DNA of 64,000 nt, taken from contig NZ_FIZX01000001.1 in the NCBI RefSeq assembly GCF_900055185.1, forward strand, positions 1,178,001 through 1,242,000, given 5' to 3'. The first letter of the stretch is position 1. The number at the start of each line of letters is the position of its first letter. The translations under genes were made by a program, and so were the position numbers. Shown in pieces: positions 16,887-25,421 of the stretch. The stretch is from Grimontia celer. Lineage in GTDB: Bacteria; Pseudomonadota; Gammaproteobacteria; Enterobacterales; Vibrionaceae. Below the pieces are notes generated by a model. The model saw nothing but the letters and a program-made list of their open reading frames with translations. It did not search any database and was not told the DNA's origin.

Positions 16887-17549
16887 ATGGACGTTATTCA
16901 ACGCTATTTTCCTCAGAAAGCCTGGCAGCTAGTGTTTGTCGCCAGCTTTCTGTGCGGAGGTGTCATCATGGCAAATGGCCTTTACATCAAAGCCAAAGCG
17001 CAACTTGCCCAGTTAATGATTTCCCATGCATGGGAGAAGCAAAAAGAAACCGGTGAAAACCAAGCCCCTTGGCCTTGGGCTGATACTTATCCCATCGCCA
17101 AGATTGCGCTCAAAAACAACAAACCTCAGTGGGTGCTGTCGGGTGCTAACATGCGAAATCTGGCGTTCGGACCGACATTACAAATGCAAACAGCCTTGCC
17201 GGGAAGGAGGGGAAATGTGGTTATCTATGGCCATAACGATACTCACTTCTCGGGGCTGTCTGAGCTAAAACCGGGTGATACCATGAACATTGAGACCCGT
17301 GCAGGCACTCAAGTTTACTACCAAGTGGAAGAGGTCAGCATCGCACATGAGTCGGATACACAGTGGATAGAGCAAACTGAGGATGATCGTGTCACGTTAG
17401 TAACCTGCTATCCTTTCGATGCAATGACATTCAACGGGCCGTTACGCTATGTTGTCGTAGCGAAACCTCAGCTTACTCCAGATTCACTCAGCGATTTCGC
17501 GCCGGAAGTCTTTTATTCTTCCAATACCAAAACGGAACAATGGTTATAG
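16887..17549 (+). CDS. Class GN sortase
   Basis: The 220-residue protein has an N-terminal membrane segment (about residues 13-33) and a sortase domain. Catalytic residues are visible: His in VIYGHNDTHFSGL (about 113), Cys in RVTLVTCYPF (about 173) and Arg in GPLRYVVVA (about 184). Class GN sortases of Gram-negative bacteria are encoded next to one dedicated vWA target, which is the case here. The gene starts 17 nt after the target's stop with AAGGGAA before the ATG, so the two form an operon. Confidence 0.92.
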   Translation: MDVIQRYFPQKAWQLVFVASFLCGGVIMANGLYIKAKAQLAQLMISHAWEKQKETGENQAPWPWADTYPIAKIALKNNKPQWVLSGANMRNLAFGPTLQMQTALPGRRGNVVIYGHNDTHFSGLSELKPGDTMNIETRAGTQVYYQVEEVSIAHESDTQWIEQTEDDRVTLVTCYPFDAMTFNGPLRYVVVAKPQLTPDSLSDFAPEVFYSSNTKTEQWL

Positions 17550-17563
17550 TGGATTGTGATACC

Positions 17564-17581
17564 TTTAGTGCACTATAACTT
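17564..17581 (+). repeat. 18-bp intergenic motif, copy 3 of 3
   Basis: TTTAGTGCACTATAACTT begins 15 bp after the sortase stop and differs from the other copies by one base. Confidence 0.68.
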
Positions 17582-17676
17582 TAAATTGATTTCACGAAAG
17601 TTCAACCACGCTATTCGTACTATCTCATTCATATCACACTGATATTAAACGGTTTAAAGAAGGAAAGCGGCTTGAT

Positions 17677-17700
17677 AAAAAAAGGGCGCTGATAGCGCCC
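17677..17700 (-). terminator. Terminator of the DJ-1-family gene
   Basis: The stem GGGCGCT / AGCGCCC with a 3-nt loop has an A-tract on its left, so it reads as a T-run terminator on the - strand, 29 nt past the stop at 17729. Confidence 0.85.
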
Positions 17701-17728
17701 AAATGGGAGGCTTAGTGATGGATCATTA

Positions 17729-18295
17729 TTATTGTTGAGTGAGCAAAGTGTGGAATTGTTTCAGCCAAGCAGGGTGTGCAGGCCATGCAGGTGCGGTAAC
17801 GAGATTGCCATCGGTAATGGCTTCGTCCATTGCAATGTTTGTAAATTCTCCGCCTGCTAATCGTACTTCTGGGGCGCAGGCCGGGTAAGCAGAAATCGCG
17901 CGATTTGAAACCACGTAAGATGCGGTGAGTAATTGTGCGCCGTGGCATATGGCGGCAATCGGTTTGTTCTTGTTGTTGAACGCAGTAATGAGGTTCAGCA
18001 CGTCCTCGTTCAATCGAAGGTATTCTGGAGAACGTCCACCCGGAAGAAGCAGACCCTCAAACGAAATTTCTGATACAGAATCGAAGTCCGCGTTCAGCGT
18101 GAAATTATGCCCAGGTTTTTCTGTGTACGTTTGGTCGCCTTCGAAATCATGGATAGCCGTTTTGATGGTTTCATCTTTAGACTTTCCAGGGCAAACCACT
18201 GAAACAGAGTGTCCCAGAACTTGAAGCGCCTGGAAGGGCACCATGATTTCATAATCCTCTACGAAATCACCGGCGATGATAAGAACTCTAGCCAT
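17729..18295 (-). CDS. DJ-1/PfpI-family protein
   Basis: The 188-residue protein of the DJ-1/PfpI superfamily begins MARVLIIAGDFVEDYEIMVPFQAL. The nucleophile elbow is KPIAAICHGAQLL (Cys near residue 107), and GLLLPGGRSPEYLR carries the PGG turn. Members act as glyoxalase/deglycase-like or stress proteins, and the exact activity cannot be read from sequence. I start at the ATG preceded by AGGGAA at 6 nt, giving the family's N-terminus. It is monocistronic, with its own terminator. Confidence 0.88.
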   Translation of the reverse strand: MARVLIIAGDFVEDYEIMVPFQALQVLGHSVSVVCPGKSKDETIKTAIHDFEGDQTYTEKPGHNFTLNADFDSVSEISFEGLLLPGGRSPEYLRLNEDVLNLITAFNNKNKPIAAICHGAQLLTASYVVSNRAISAYPACAPEVRLAGGEFTNIAMDEAITDGNLVTAPAWPAHPAWLKQFHTLLTQQ

Positions 18296-18633
18296 TGTCA
18301 TTTCCCTAATGCTTTTACTGACGTTATTGATGTACTTGCCCAATAAGTCGGGCTTTTTATAAATGTTTTTCAGAACATTAGTACAGAGAGGACGGGCTAC
18401 AAGGTGATTGTGAAGTAATTCGAGCCATGTCCATTTCGCATGAAATACGTATACCTGTCAGTTACAAAGCCCCTTCAGTTTGCAATGATTTTGCGTTGAA
18501 AATGTGTGCCTCATCATTGAAACAGAGTGCGTATGGATCGCATTTTTCTGCCCGATAAACCATTAAAACTTCCCTCCGAAAGCCAGAACAAGAATGATGT
18601 CGCCAACAAAAACAACAAAGAGGCAATTTGTTT
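18296..18633. other. Intergenic region between two divergent genes
   Basis: These 338 bp hold the promoters of the DJ-1 gene (leftward) and the P-loop kinase gene (rightward). A small hairpin GCCC/GGGC followed by TTTTT at 18338-18358 is seen on the + strand with no gene to end. No conserved reading frame is recognised. Confidence 0.5.
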
Positions 18634-19167
18634 ATGAGCCCAAACTTAATCGTTTTCGATGGCGCCTCTGGAGCGGGTAAAACCACGCTGGCAAAAGCTC
18701 TCCAGGAGCAGTTTCTTCCAGAAAACTGGCTCTATTTTTCGATCGATACATTGGTCTATTCACTTCCTCCGTCAGTGCTAAAGCGCTGCAATGAGGAAAA
18801 CGATTGGCGTTCACTTGACCCAAATGCCCTGATGAACGGGGCATTCTCTTGCGTTAATGCGTTGCTGGATGCTGGCAACAAAGTCATTTTTGATGCTGTG
18901 ATTTCAACGCCCCAGCGTGCACTGAAAATGGATCTGGCTTTCGAACGCCATGAGCGTTTATATGTTGGTCTTGTCTGCGATCTTCCAGAGTTAGAGAGAC
19001 GCACATTTGATCGAGGAGATAGAACGTTAGATGAAGTGAGGCATGGTTTCTATACATCACCACATCACCTGAAATATGATCTCAAACTTGATAGCACCAA
19101 AACGCCTGCGACTGAACTCGCAACAATCATTGCAGCAACTTTGCAGGAGAAAGTCAGAGAGGCATAA
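18634..19167 (+). CDS. P-loop kinase of the chloramphenicol-phosphotransferase-like family
   Basis: The 177-residue protein has Walker A FDGASGAGKTTLAKAL at residues 9-24, then FSIDTLVYSLP and a lid region GLVCDLPELERRTFDRGDR. This is the layout of the CPT-like small-molecule kinases (AAA/P-loop NTK fold). Substrate unknown; the family name does not prove chloramphenicol phosphorylation. The ATG used follows GAGGCA; an upstream in-frame ATG gives two more residues. It stands alone. Confidence 0.78.
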   Translation: MSPNLIVFDGASGAGKTTLAKALQEQFLPENWLYFSIDTLVYSLPPSVLKRCNEENDWRSLDPNALMNGAFSCVNALLDAGNKVIFDAVISTPQRALKMDLAFERHERLYVGLVCDLPELERRTFDRGDRTLDEVRHGFYTSPHHLKYDLKLDSTKTPATELATIIAATLQEKVREA

Positions 19168-19205
19168 ACCAAGCATGACTTAACTATCATGCGTGTGAGC
19201 CGATC

Positions 19206-19463
19206 GTGACCAATCCAGAAGATCTAAAGAAACTTGAACAAAAAGTCGCGATGGGGATGCCCAAACACATACTGATTTACGGGGTGTTGTTATGGGGAAT
19301 TCCTACCGCGATTTTTTATGCTGCTATTACACCGCTTTTTACCGGTAAAGGCTTCATAGAAGCGCTCTCATTCTCGCTTTGGGCATTTCCATTAGGCGGT
19401 ATCTTCTATGGTCTGTATTCTTGGTTAAAAACCAAGAACCTTCTGGAAAAGGCCAAATCATGA
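19206..19463 (+). CDS. Small two-helix membrane protein of unknown function
   Basis: The 85-residue protein has two hydrophobic segments (about 19-45 and 50-70) and a basic C-terminal tail. It may start at this GTG or at an internal ATG (19251 region), and no strong ribosome-binding site decides. Its stop overlaps the next start (ATGA), so it is probably cotranslated with the acetyltransferase. Family not recognised with certainty. Confidence 0.6.
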   Translation: MTNPEDLKKLEQKVAMGMPKHILIYGVLLWGIPTAIFYAAITPLFTGKGFIEALSFSLWAFPLGGIFYGLYSWLKTKNLLEKAKS

Positions 19464-19921
19464 AATTCGTCTTCCTAGCAGATAAGCCAGAAACACTGCC
19501 TACCGTTGCTCAGTGGTTTCTCAATGAATGGGGGCACCTGAACCCCGAAGCCACGCTAGAGCGCAATCAAGCCAAGCTCAGTGAGTACCTGAACCGAGAT
19601 AAACTCCCGCTGATGATCTATGCCGTTGAAGGTGATGAAATCCTCGGTTGTTCTTACCTCTGTTATCACGAAATGAGCATCTACACCGACAAGGAACATT
19701 GGGTCGGTGGTGTCTATGTGGAAAAAGCGCATCGTGGCAAGAAGGTCGCATCTCAGATGGTTGGTGAGCTAGAGCGCTTGGCGAGAGGCTTGGGTATTGA
19801 AAAACTTCACCTTCAGACCGAGCAGTTAGACGGAGGTTTATATGGCCGTATTGGGTTTAAGGAAATAGAGCAAGTAGAGTACCGCGGAGTAAAGGTCTCA
19901 GTCAGGGTGAAAAGTCTATAA
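19460..19921 (+). CDS. GNAT-family N-acetyltransferase
   Basis: The 153-residue protein starts at the ATG that overlaps the previous stop. Motif A of the GNAT fold is visible: WVGGVYVEKAHRGKKVASQMVGELERLA (about 82-109), with the acetyl-CoA pyrophosphate loop at HRGKKV. Then comes KLHLQTEQLDGGLYGRIGFKEI. The substrate cannot be predicted. Confidence 0.87.
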   Translation: MKFVFLADKPETLPTVAQWFLNEWGHLNPEATLERNQAKLSEYLNRDKLPLMIYAVEGDEILGCSYLCYHEMSIYTDKEHWVGGVYVEKAHRGKKVASQMVGELERLARGLGIEKLHLQTEQLDGGLYGRIGFKEIEQVEYRGVKVSVRVKSL

Positions 19922-20136
19922 AAATAGGCGACTTACTTTGCCATGCTTCAACTTCAATACACTGAAAGTTCGAGGAAAAAACACTAAGTGTAAAATATAC
20001 TGACACTTTCAGCTCATAAAGTTTACAAATAACACGATAATCATTAACAAGTCCTAGCTTGAGACTAAAGGGTCTGCTTCAGTGAGTGATACATATAAGA
20101 AAAATTGATCCACCTAATCAATTACGGGTATCGCAA

Positions 20137-22017
20137 ATGAAAGTCTCTTATCGTGTTGCTCTACTTTCTACAACAGTTGTTATCGGAGTACTCTCGGCGC
20201 TTTCTTGGTTTCAATACCAGAGCGTCAAACAAGAAGAGCTGATCAGCTCACAACGAAACACCCTTGAAACCACTGCCGCCATGGGTGAGCAGATAACCAA
20301 CTGGCTCAATGGAAAACTTGCCCTCATCGATATGATGGCAGAGACCATTAATGCCGACTTCAGTCCTCAAACCATCCAAACCACCTTTGATCTTCCCATT
20401 CTTAAAGACGAGTTCATCCTGATATTTGGAGGACTCGACACAGACGGAAAAAGGATTACCAACGACCCAAGCTGGAATCCTGAAAACTGGGATGCCAGAA
20501 AACGTCCTTGGTATCCCTTCGCAAAAAAAAACAGTTCTGCGATGCTGACCGACCCATACCCGGATGCCGGGACCAAAGAAATCCTCATCTCCGCTGTTGC
20601 CAATCTTTATGACAACGGCGAATCAAAAGGGGCCTTTGGTGGTGACCTTAGCTTGAAAACCGTGTCAGAAGCGCTTAACACCCTCAACTTCAACAATGCA
20701 GGTTACGCCTTTTTGTTGAGTGCAGATGGCACCATCATCAGCCACCCAAATGGCGAGTTAAATGGCCTCAAATTGGGTGAACTCTTCAAAGGAACCTTAC
20801 CCGTGCTGGATGACACTTTTCAGGAAGTTGAAGTCGATGCCGGCACGGCATTTACTGCATTTCAGCCGCTAGAAGGATTGCAAGGCAGTGACTGGTTGAT
20901 TGGTGTTGTGCTTGATAAATCCATTGTCATGGCGCACAGCGATAATTTTGGGTTCACTGCAGCGGCTACCACAGCGGGCTGTGCCATTCTTATCGGGCTT
21001 TTACTCAGTTTGCTGATTTCTCGCCAGCTTAGACCGCTTGATAACCTGCGCCAAAGCCTGGAAGAAATTAACAGTGGCGATGGCGACCTCACCAAACGTC
21101 TTACCATAAAAAGTAATGACGAGTTTGGTGGCGTTTCTAACGAGTTCAACGGTTTTATCAAGTACCTGCAAGCACTTGTCACCAATATCAAAACCACCTC
21201 GGATGAAGTTTCTAACAACGTCAGCCTGACTGTTTCGACCGCTAAAAATGCGGCACAGGGTGCTGATCATCAGCTCAATGAAATCAACTTGGTTTCTAAC
21301 GCCATTCAGGAAATGACGGAGATTTCCAACGATGTTGCTGAGCGGGCACGCCATGCTGCCGAAGCCGTTGCTGAAAGTAGCGAAGCGACAAACAAAGGCG
21401 GTCACTCTGTAGAACAAACCAAAGCTTCTATTGATGTACTGATGGGCGAAATGGAAACCGCGGTTTCTAAGGTCAACGAACTGGCCAACTACAGTGCCAA
21501 TATCGAATCCATCCTTACCGTGATCACCGATATCGCCGAACAGACCAACTTGTTGGCGTTGAATGCAGCGATTGAAGCAGCACGAGCGGGAGAAATGGGT
21601 CGCGGATTCGCCGTGGTAGCTGACGAAGTCCGAGCCTTGGCTTCACGCACACAAACTTCGACGGAAGAAATCAAGAACATGATTTCACAGCTTCAGGCCG
21701 GTGTTGGTGAAGCAGAAAGTGTGATCATTCAAAGCCGCAATACCGCTTCAAGTACACAGGAAGAAGTGCTGGGCGCAAATGAGGCATTGACTCACATCCA
21801 TAACCATATTTACCGCATCAACGACTTGATCACTGAGATCTCTAACTCTTCGTTCAGACAACGAGATACCGCCGCCGATATCCAGCAAAACACGGATAAC
21901 ATTCGTGGTATCAGTGAAACACTCTCACTGCAGGCAAAAGAACAGGAATCACTTTGTATTGCGATTTCGGATCTGGCTGGTCAGCAGGAAAGTGAGTTGA
22001 ATAAATTTAAAGTTTGA
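20137..22017 (+). CDS. Methyl-accepting chemotaxis protein with Cache sensor
   Basis: The 626-residue transmembrane receptor starts at the [10 protein letters not shown]; a GTG 51 nt upstream is less likely because it lacks a leader-like start. TM1 is at residues 6-26. A periplasmic double Cache domain follows ([10 protein letters not shown] and DPYPDAG are typical dCache motifs, suggesting an amino-acid-like ligand). TM2 lies near 285-305, then HAMP, then the signalling domain with the hairpin tip [32 protein letters not shown]. There is no C-terminal CheR-tethering pentapeptide. It sits in a monocistronic unit. Confidence 0.93.
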   Translation: MKVSYRVALLSTTVVIGVLSALSWFQYQSVKQEELISSQRNTLETTAAMGEQITNWLNGKLALIDMMAETINADFSPQTIQTTFDLPILKDEFILIFGGLDTDGKRITNDPSWNPENWDARKRPWYPFAKKNSSAMLTDPYPDAGTKEILISAVANLYDNGESKGAFGGDLSLKTVSEALNTLNFNNAGYAFLLSADGTIISHPNGELNGLKLGELFKGTLPVLDDTFQEVEVDAGTAFTAFQPLEGLQGSDWLIGVVLDKSIVMAHSDNFGFTAAATTAGCAILIGLLLSLLISRQLRPLDNLRQSLEEINSGDGDLTKRLTIKSNDEFGGVSNEFNGFIKYLQALVTNIKTTSDEVSNNVSLTVSTAKNAAQGADHQLNEINLVSNAIQEMTEISNDVAERARHAAEAVAESSEATNKGGHSVEQTKASIDVLMGEMETAVSKVNELANYSANIESILTVITDIAEQTNLLALNAAIEAARAGEMGRGFAVVADEVRALASRTQTSTEEIKNMISQLQAGVGEAESVIIQSRNTASSTQEEVLGANEALTHIHNHIYRINDLITEISNSSFRQRDTAADIQQNTDNIRGISETLSLQAKEQESLCIAISDLAGQQESELNKFKV

Positions 22018-22040
22018 GTAGACACAACTCGTAAGAAAAT

Positions 22041-22065
22041 GCCCTCGAAAGAGGGCTTTATTTTT
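22041..22065 (+). terminator. Terminator of the chemoreceptor gene
   Basis: The stem GCCCTC / GAGGGC with loop GAAA is followed by TTTATTTTT. Confidence 0.88.
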
Positions 22066-22151
22066 GAAATCACCAGCAGAAATACAAAGTAAGCCAACCT
22101 AAAGAGCCCCAGATTCAGCCCCTTTAAAGATAAAGCTTATAGCGGAAGTTA

Positions 22152-22694
22152 TTAGCTAAATCGGTAACCCAGATTCAACCCCCACCAACTGTCACTGGCT
22201 GGGCTGGACATGAGATAGGTGTTGTATTCCATCCTGGCGAACACGTTACCTTCAGAAGGCAAACTCATCTCAACACCTAAGCCCAAATGAGGTCTGAACT
22301 CACTATCACGGGATGACATTTGTCCAGGACTGAAGGTGCTAGTCATGTCCGATTTTCCAACATTGTAAGCGAGCCCCGTTTTAGCAAACGGGATGAAGTA
22401 GGGCGACATCTCCTTACTCCATACCGCATCAATGTGCGTGGAGTGATAAGTGACATTAACCTTATTTCGATAGGTAACCTTGTTGCCTTCAAACTCATAG
22501 AAACTCTCATCACCGCCATAGGCGTAAGAGGCTTCGAAGCCTAAGCTTTCACTGAGTTGATAGCCAGCCCCCAGAGTAAAACCGTTGCGATCACCGCCTT
22601 TGTATCCGCCGAAAAGATAAGTATCGTCTGACGTATCAGACGCAAAAGTGGGTGCGGATAATGCGACAACCAATGCGATAGTCATTTTCTTCAT
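22152..22694 (-). CDS. Outer-membrane beta-barrel protein (OmpX/Ail-like size)
   Basis: The 180-residue protein has a signal peptide ending about residue 18 (SAPTFAS). It then shows alternating-hydrophobicity strands: YLFGGYKGGDRNGFTLGAGYQL, GFEASYAYGG, and the terminal strand WGLNLGYRFS. The aromatic residue near the C-terminus fits BAM recognition. Length suits an eight-stranded barrel. No role can be assigned. The 340-bp gap upstream contains its promoter and a palindromic repeat. Confidence 0.8.
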   Translation of the reverse strand: MKKMTIALVVALSAPTFASDTSDDTYLFGGYKGGDRNGFTLGAGYQLSESLGFEASYAYGGDESFYEFEGNKVTYRNKVNVTYHSTHIDAVWSKEMSPYFIPFAKTGLAYNVGKSDMTSTFSPGQMSSRDSEFRPHLGLGVEMSLPSEGNVFARMEYNTYLMSSPASDSWWGLNLGYRFS

Positions 22695-22936
22695 CGTAAA
22701 GCCTTTTGTTGCTGTTTATATAGGCTTCCTTGCAAAACGCTCCCTGTTTTAATCCATTGCTGATAGCCAGACTACTCCAAGAGAATGTAAACATTCCGTC
22801 GCAATAATACAGTGTTCGATTAGTGTTTCCATCAATGCATTCCTTAGAGCTGTAACAATGTGTGTAACGATGGGGCAAGCTAATAGACCGTAAAGGAAGG
22901 ATTGGTTTCTGGAATCATTCAAAACCCGCGGAGCAT

Positions 22937-22971
22937 CTATACCCAACCAACTACAGGTTGTTTGGGTATAG
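22937..22971. repeat. Vibrio-type palindromic intergenic repeat
   Basis: CTATACCCAA and TTGGGTATAG pair perfectly at the base. One mismatch follows, then CAAC/GTTG with a 5-nt loop, a 35-nt hairpin. Palindromes opening with TATACCCAA are common between vibrio genes. It lies in the 340-bp gap 22695-23034, which otherwise contains no gene I can support; it may act as a bidirectional terminator or mRNA-stability element for the two - strand genes. Confidence 0.6.
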
Positions 22972-23034
22972 ACATCAGAGCCCGCTTGATTGAATAGCTC
23001 ATTGTTCACATTAGAAGTGTCAATCAAGTCAGCG

Positions 23035-25236
23035 CTATCCCACAGACATGCATGAGGTGTTATGCCTGTCGTTAGCGAACACGTCCCAGCTAAAACTGTT
23101 TTTCAGGGAGCGGGTCCAATAACCAAACCAACCTCGATCCGTTGAGTAATAGTGCCAGAGCCCCGGCCAGCCATAGTTGATGTGCATATCACCGAGTTGA
23201 GAGTGAAGATCTTTCAATTGACTGTCATTAGGCATTTTCCAGTTTTTGCGACCAGCAAATTCCAGACGATTGAGCCAGCTACACCAAGCATTTGATTCTT
23301 GATAATTCAAAGATATGAAGTTCCCCTGAGGGCCCCGATGACCCATTTCCCAATAGGTAGTGCCTGAGATAGGGAATTCGAAATCAATGACAGCCTGAGC
23401 ACTGGGAGCTGACGTAAACCAGGTACCTTGTCCGGTTTCGGCAATTTTAACGCAGCCGCCGGCCGCATTAGCACTATCTCTATCGTTCGCAGCGTACTGG
23501 AACGGCTGGCTGAATTTATGGCCGCAAACTAATTCTTTACCCGTTAAAAATGCCTCGTTGCTGGATATGCCGTCCAGCTTGGCGGAAACCTTAATCGAGC
23601 CTTCATTGTAGAGGGTTGCCAATCCATTGCTATCGAGATCTCCAATGTTGCTATTGGAAGAATTCCATAATACCTGTTGGGTAATATCTTCCGTTGAGCC
23701 GTCGTCATAAGTACCCGTCGCTGTGAATTGAACCGTGCCAAAAAAAACAACGGATGAGTAGGGTGCGAGTTCAATTTTTGTCAGGCGTTTTGTCGGTGTA
23801 GCTTCAGCACTTTCAGTGGCGGTGTTGGCGCCCTCTATTGCTTCAACCAATGCAGCCACAAAAGCTTCTGATTCTGTTGTCACGTCCGGCAGGACTTCAA
23901 TACTTGATGAGGTTTCAGAGCTACCAGCGTTGCTAGACGAGCTTTCAGTTGTCATGGACGCTGTCAACGTAGTGTCTTCTTCTACTAGCGCCTCGCTTTC
24001 TTCAACATTTTCCTTTGATTGGTCTGTCACTTCGGCCGTCGTGTGATTTGTCGATGTACCACTCCCAGCGTCTGTGTTTTCGTCAGTCGCTAAAGTAGAT
24101 TTACTTTCTGTGTTTGTCGTTGTTGTGCTTTCGCCAGCTGCTTTTGTCTCTCTGGCTGCGTTCGTATCTGTGGTTGATGTTTCTGAGGTGCGCTTATCAG
24201 CATCAACAGAGCTTTCTGTTAGTGAAGCAGTCGAGATTGCTGAATCTGAGCTCGTTCCTTCCGTCGTTGTTTCAGCTTGGCCTGAAGCTTCACTGCCTGT
24301 CGATAGAGCAGTGTGGCTTTCACCAGTGGCGCTTTCTGACGTTCCGCTATCGGTAGCCGTCGATGGTGTGTCTTGTTCTGCGGTGCCATCGGCGTTTGCT
24401 ATCTCAATCGTCGAACTCGGATCTGGAGTTTGTGTTTCTGGGGCACTCTCATCAGTATCAGCGGTGTTATCTGTTAGTGACACAGTTGACGTTAATGAAT
24501 CTGAACTATTTCCTTGCGCCACCGTTTCAAGCTGACCTGAAGTTTCACTGCCTACTGTCGAGAGAGCTGTATCGCTTCCCACTTCCGCGCTTTCTGATGT
24601 TCCTTTACCAGCTTCTGTCGATACTGATTGTTGTTCTGAGGTGGTGCCAGTTTCTGAGGTTCCGGTGGCTTCTGTGGTCAAAGAGGCCTCTGACACCTGC
24701 GAGCTTGCTACTGGTTGCGTTTCATTCGCGTTGCCTGTCGTTCCTGCAGAAGTCGTTGTTTGTTTAATATCCGACGATCCAGCGTTTACCGACGCTGGGC
24801 CAACACTTGCTGCATCAGTGGTCTCATTGGAGGTTTTTTCTGTGTTAGTACTAGCGGTTTGTGTTGATGACACATTAGAGGGAGGTGGGGTGGATTCCGG
24901 CGAGTTGGATGATGCTGTGTTCGATGGATTGCTCGTGCCGGAGTTTGCTGGTCTGGACGCGCTTGTGACGTTTCCTGAGGAGCCTGAGAGATTGACGGTT
25001 TTGTTGGTACCTTTATCGTCGTCGTTATTGGTGGCTTGGGCTCCCAGAAATTGAAAGCCTTTAATACCTTCTTGGCTGCTTGGCGTTGTTGATTCGAGTG
25101 CGTTGGCTTGAGATGCATCCTTATTTTTACTGGTACTTTGATTCGTTGTGCCAGAGCCGCCATCACAACCCAGTAGCATAAAGGCCGTTACAAGTGGATA
25201 AGCAATACGCCATCTGAAGGTGTTCCAATTCTTCAT
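23035..25236 (-). CDS. Ser/Thr-rich surface lipoprotein with BIG2 and DUF1566 domains
   Basis: The 733-residue protein starts at an ATG after AAGGAG and has a lipobox (VTAFMLLGC, Cys near residue 24). Residues 30-470 are a low-complexity Ser/Thr/Glu/Ala stalk with an imperfect repeat of about 55 residues (two copies around TALSTVGSETSGQ and TALSTGSEASGQ). A bacterial Ig-like (BIG2) domain follows (KIELAPYSSVVFFGTVQFTATGTY). A C-terminal DUF1566 domain contains WCSWLNRLEFAG and WKMPNDSQLKDL. It is likely anchored in the outer membrane with the DUF1566 head displayed. Stalks like this vary in length between strains. Confidence 0.85.
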   Translation of the reverse strand: MKNWNTFRWRIAYPLVTAFMLLGCDGGSGTTNQSTSKNKDASQANALESTTPSSQEGIKGFQFLGAQATNNDDDKGTNKTVNLSGSSGNVTSASRPANSGTSNPSNTASSNSPESTPPPSNVSSTQTASTNTEKTSNETTDAASVGPASVNAGSSDIKQTTTSAGTTGNANETQPVASSQVSEASLTTEATGTSETGTTSEQQSVSTEAGKGTSESAEVGSDTALSTVGSETSGQLETVAQGNSSDSLTSTVSLTDNTADTDESAPETQTPDPSSTIEIANADGTAEQDTPSTATDSGTSESATGESHTALSTGSEASGQAETTTEGTSSDSAISTASLTESSVDADKRTSETSTTDTNAARETKAAGESTTTTNTESKSTLATDENTDAGSGTSTNHTTAEVTDQSKENVEESEALVEEDTTLTASMTTESSSSNAGSSETSSSIEVLPDVTTESEAFVAALVEAIEGANTATESAEATPTKRLTKIELAPYSSVVFFGTVQFTATGTYDDGSTEDITQQVLWNSSNSNIGDLDSNGLATLYNEGSIKVSAKLDGISSNEAFLTGKELVCGHKFSQPFQYAANDRDSANAAGGCVKIAETGQGTWFTSAPSAQAVIDFEFPISGTTYWEMGHRGPQGNFISLNYQESNAWCSWLNRLEFAGRKNWKMPNDSQLKDLHSQLGDMHINYGWPGLWHYYSTDRGWFGYWTRSLKNSFSWDVFANDRHNTSCMSVG

Positions 25237-25387
25237 TACAAACTCCTTATGGTGTGTTGTTCGGTAAACGCAATTAGGCACCGAAAAGTATGGAGTCTGA
25301 TTTTTAAGTAAAACGAGAATATGCTATCAATCTAATTCATTTGATTCATATGCAATGCATTGGTGTTGGTTAATTTTACAGTTAAGT

Positions 25388-25413
25388 CAAAAAGGCCCTG
25401 AATATCAGGGCCT
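25388..25413 (-). terminator. Terminator of the acyltransferase gene
   Basis: The stem AGGCCCTG / CAGGGCCT with a 5-nt loop has its A-tract at 25389-25393 on the + strand, so it terminates leftward transcription 9 nt past the stop at 25422. Confidence 0.85.
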
Positions 25414-25421
25414 ATTGTTAT

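Noticed and set aside
24074-24535. Long frames antisense to the lipoprotein stalk
   Set aside because: They arise from the biased Ser/Thr codon composition of the stalk and read as hydrophobic repeats without start signals.
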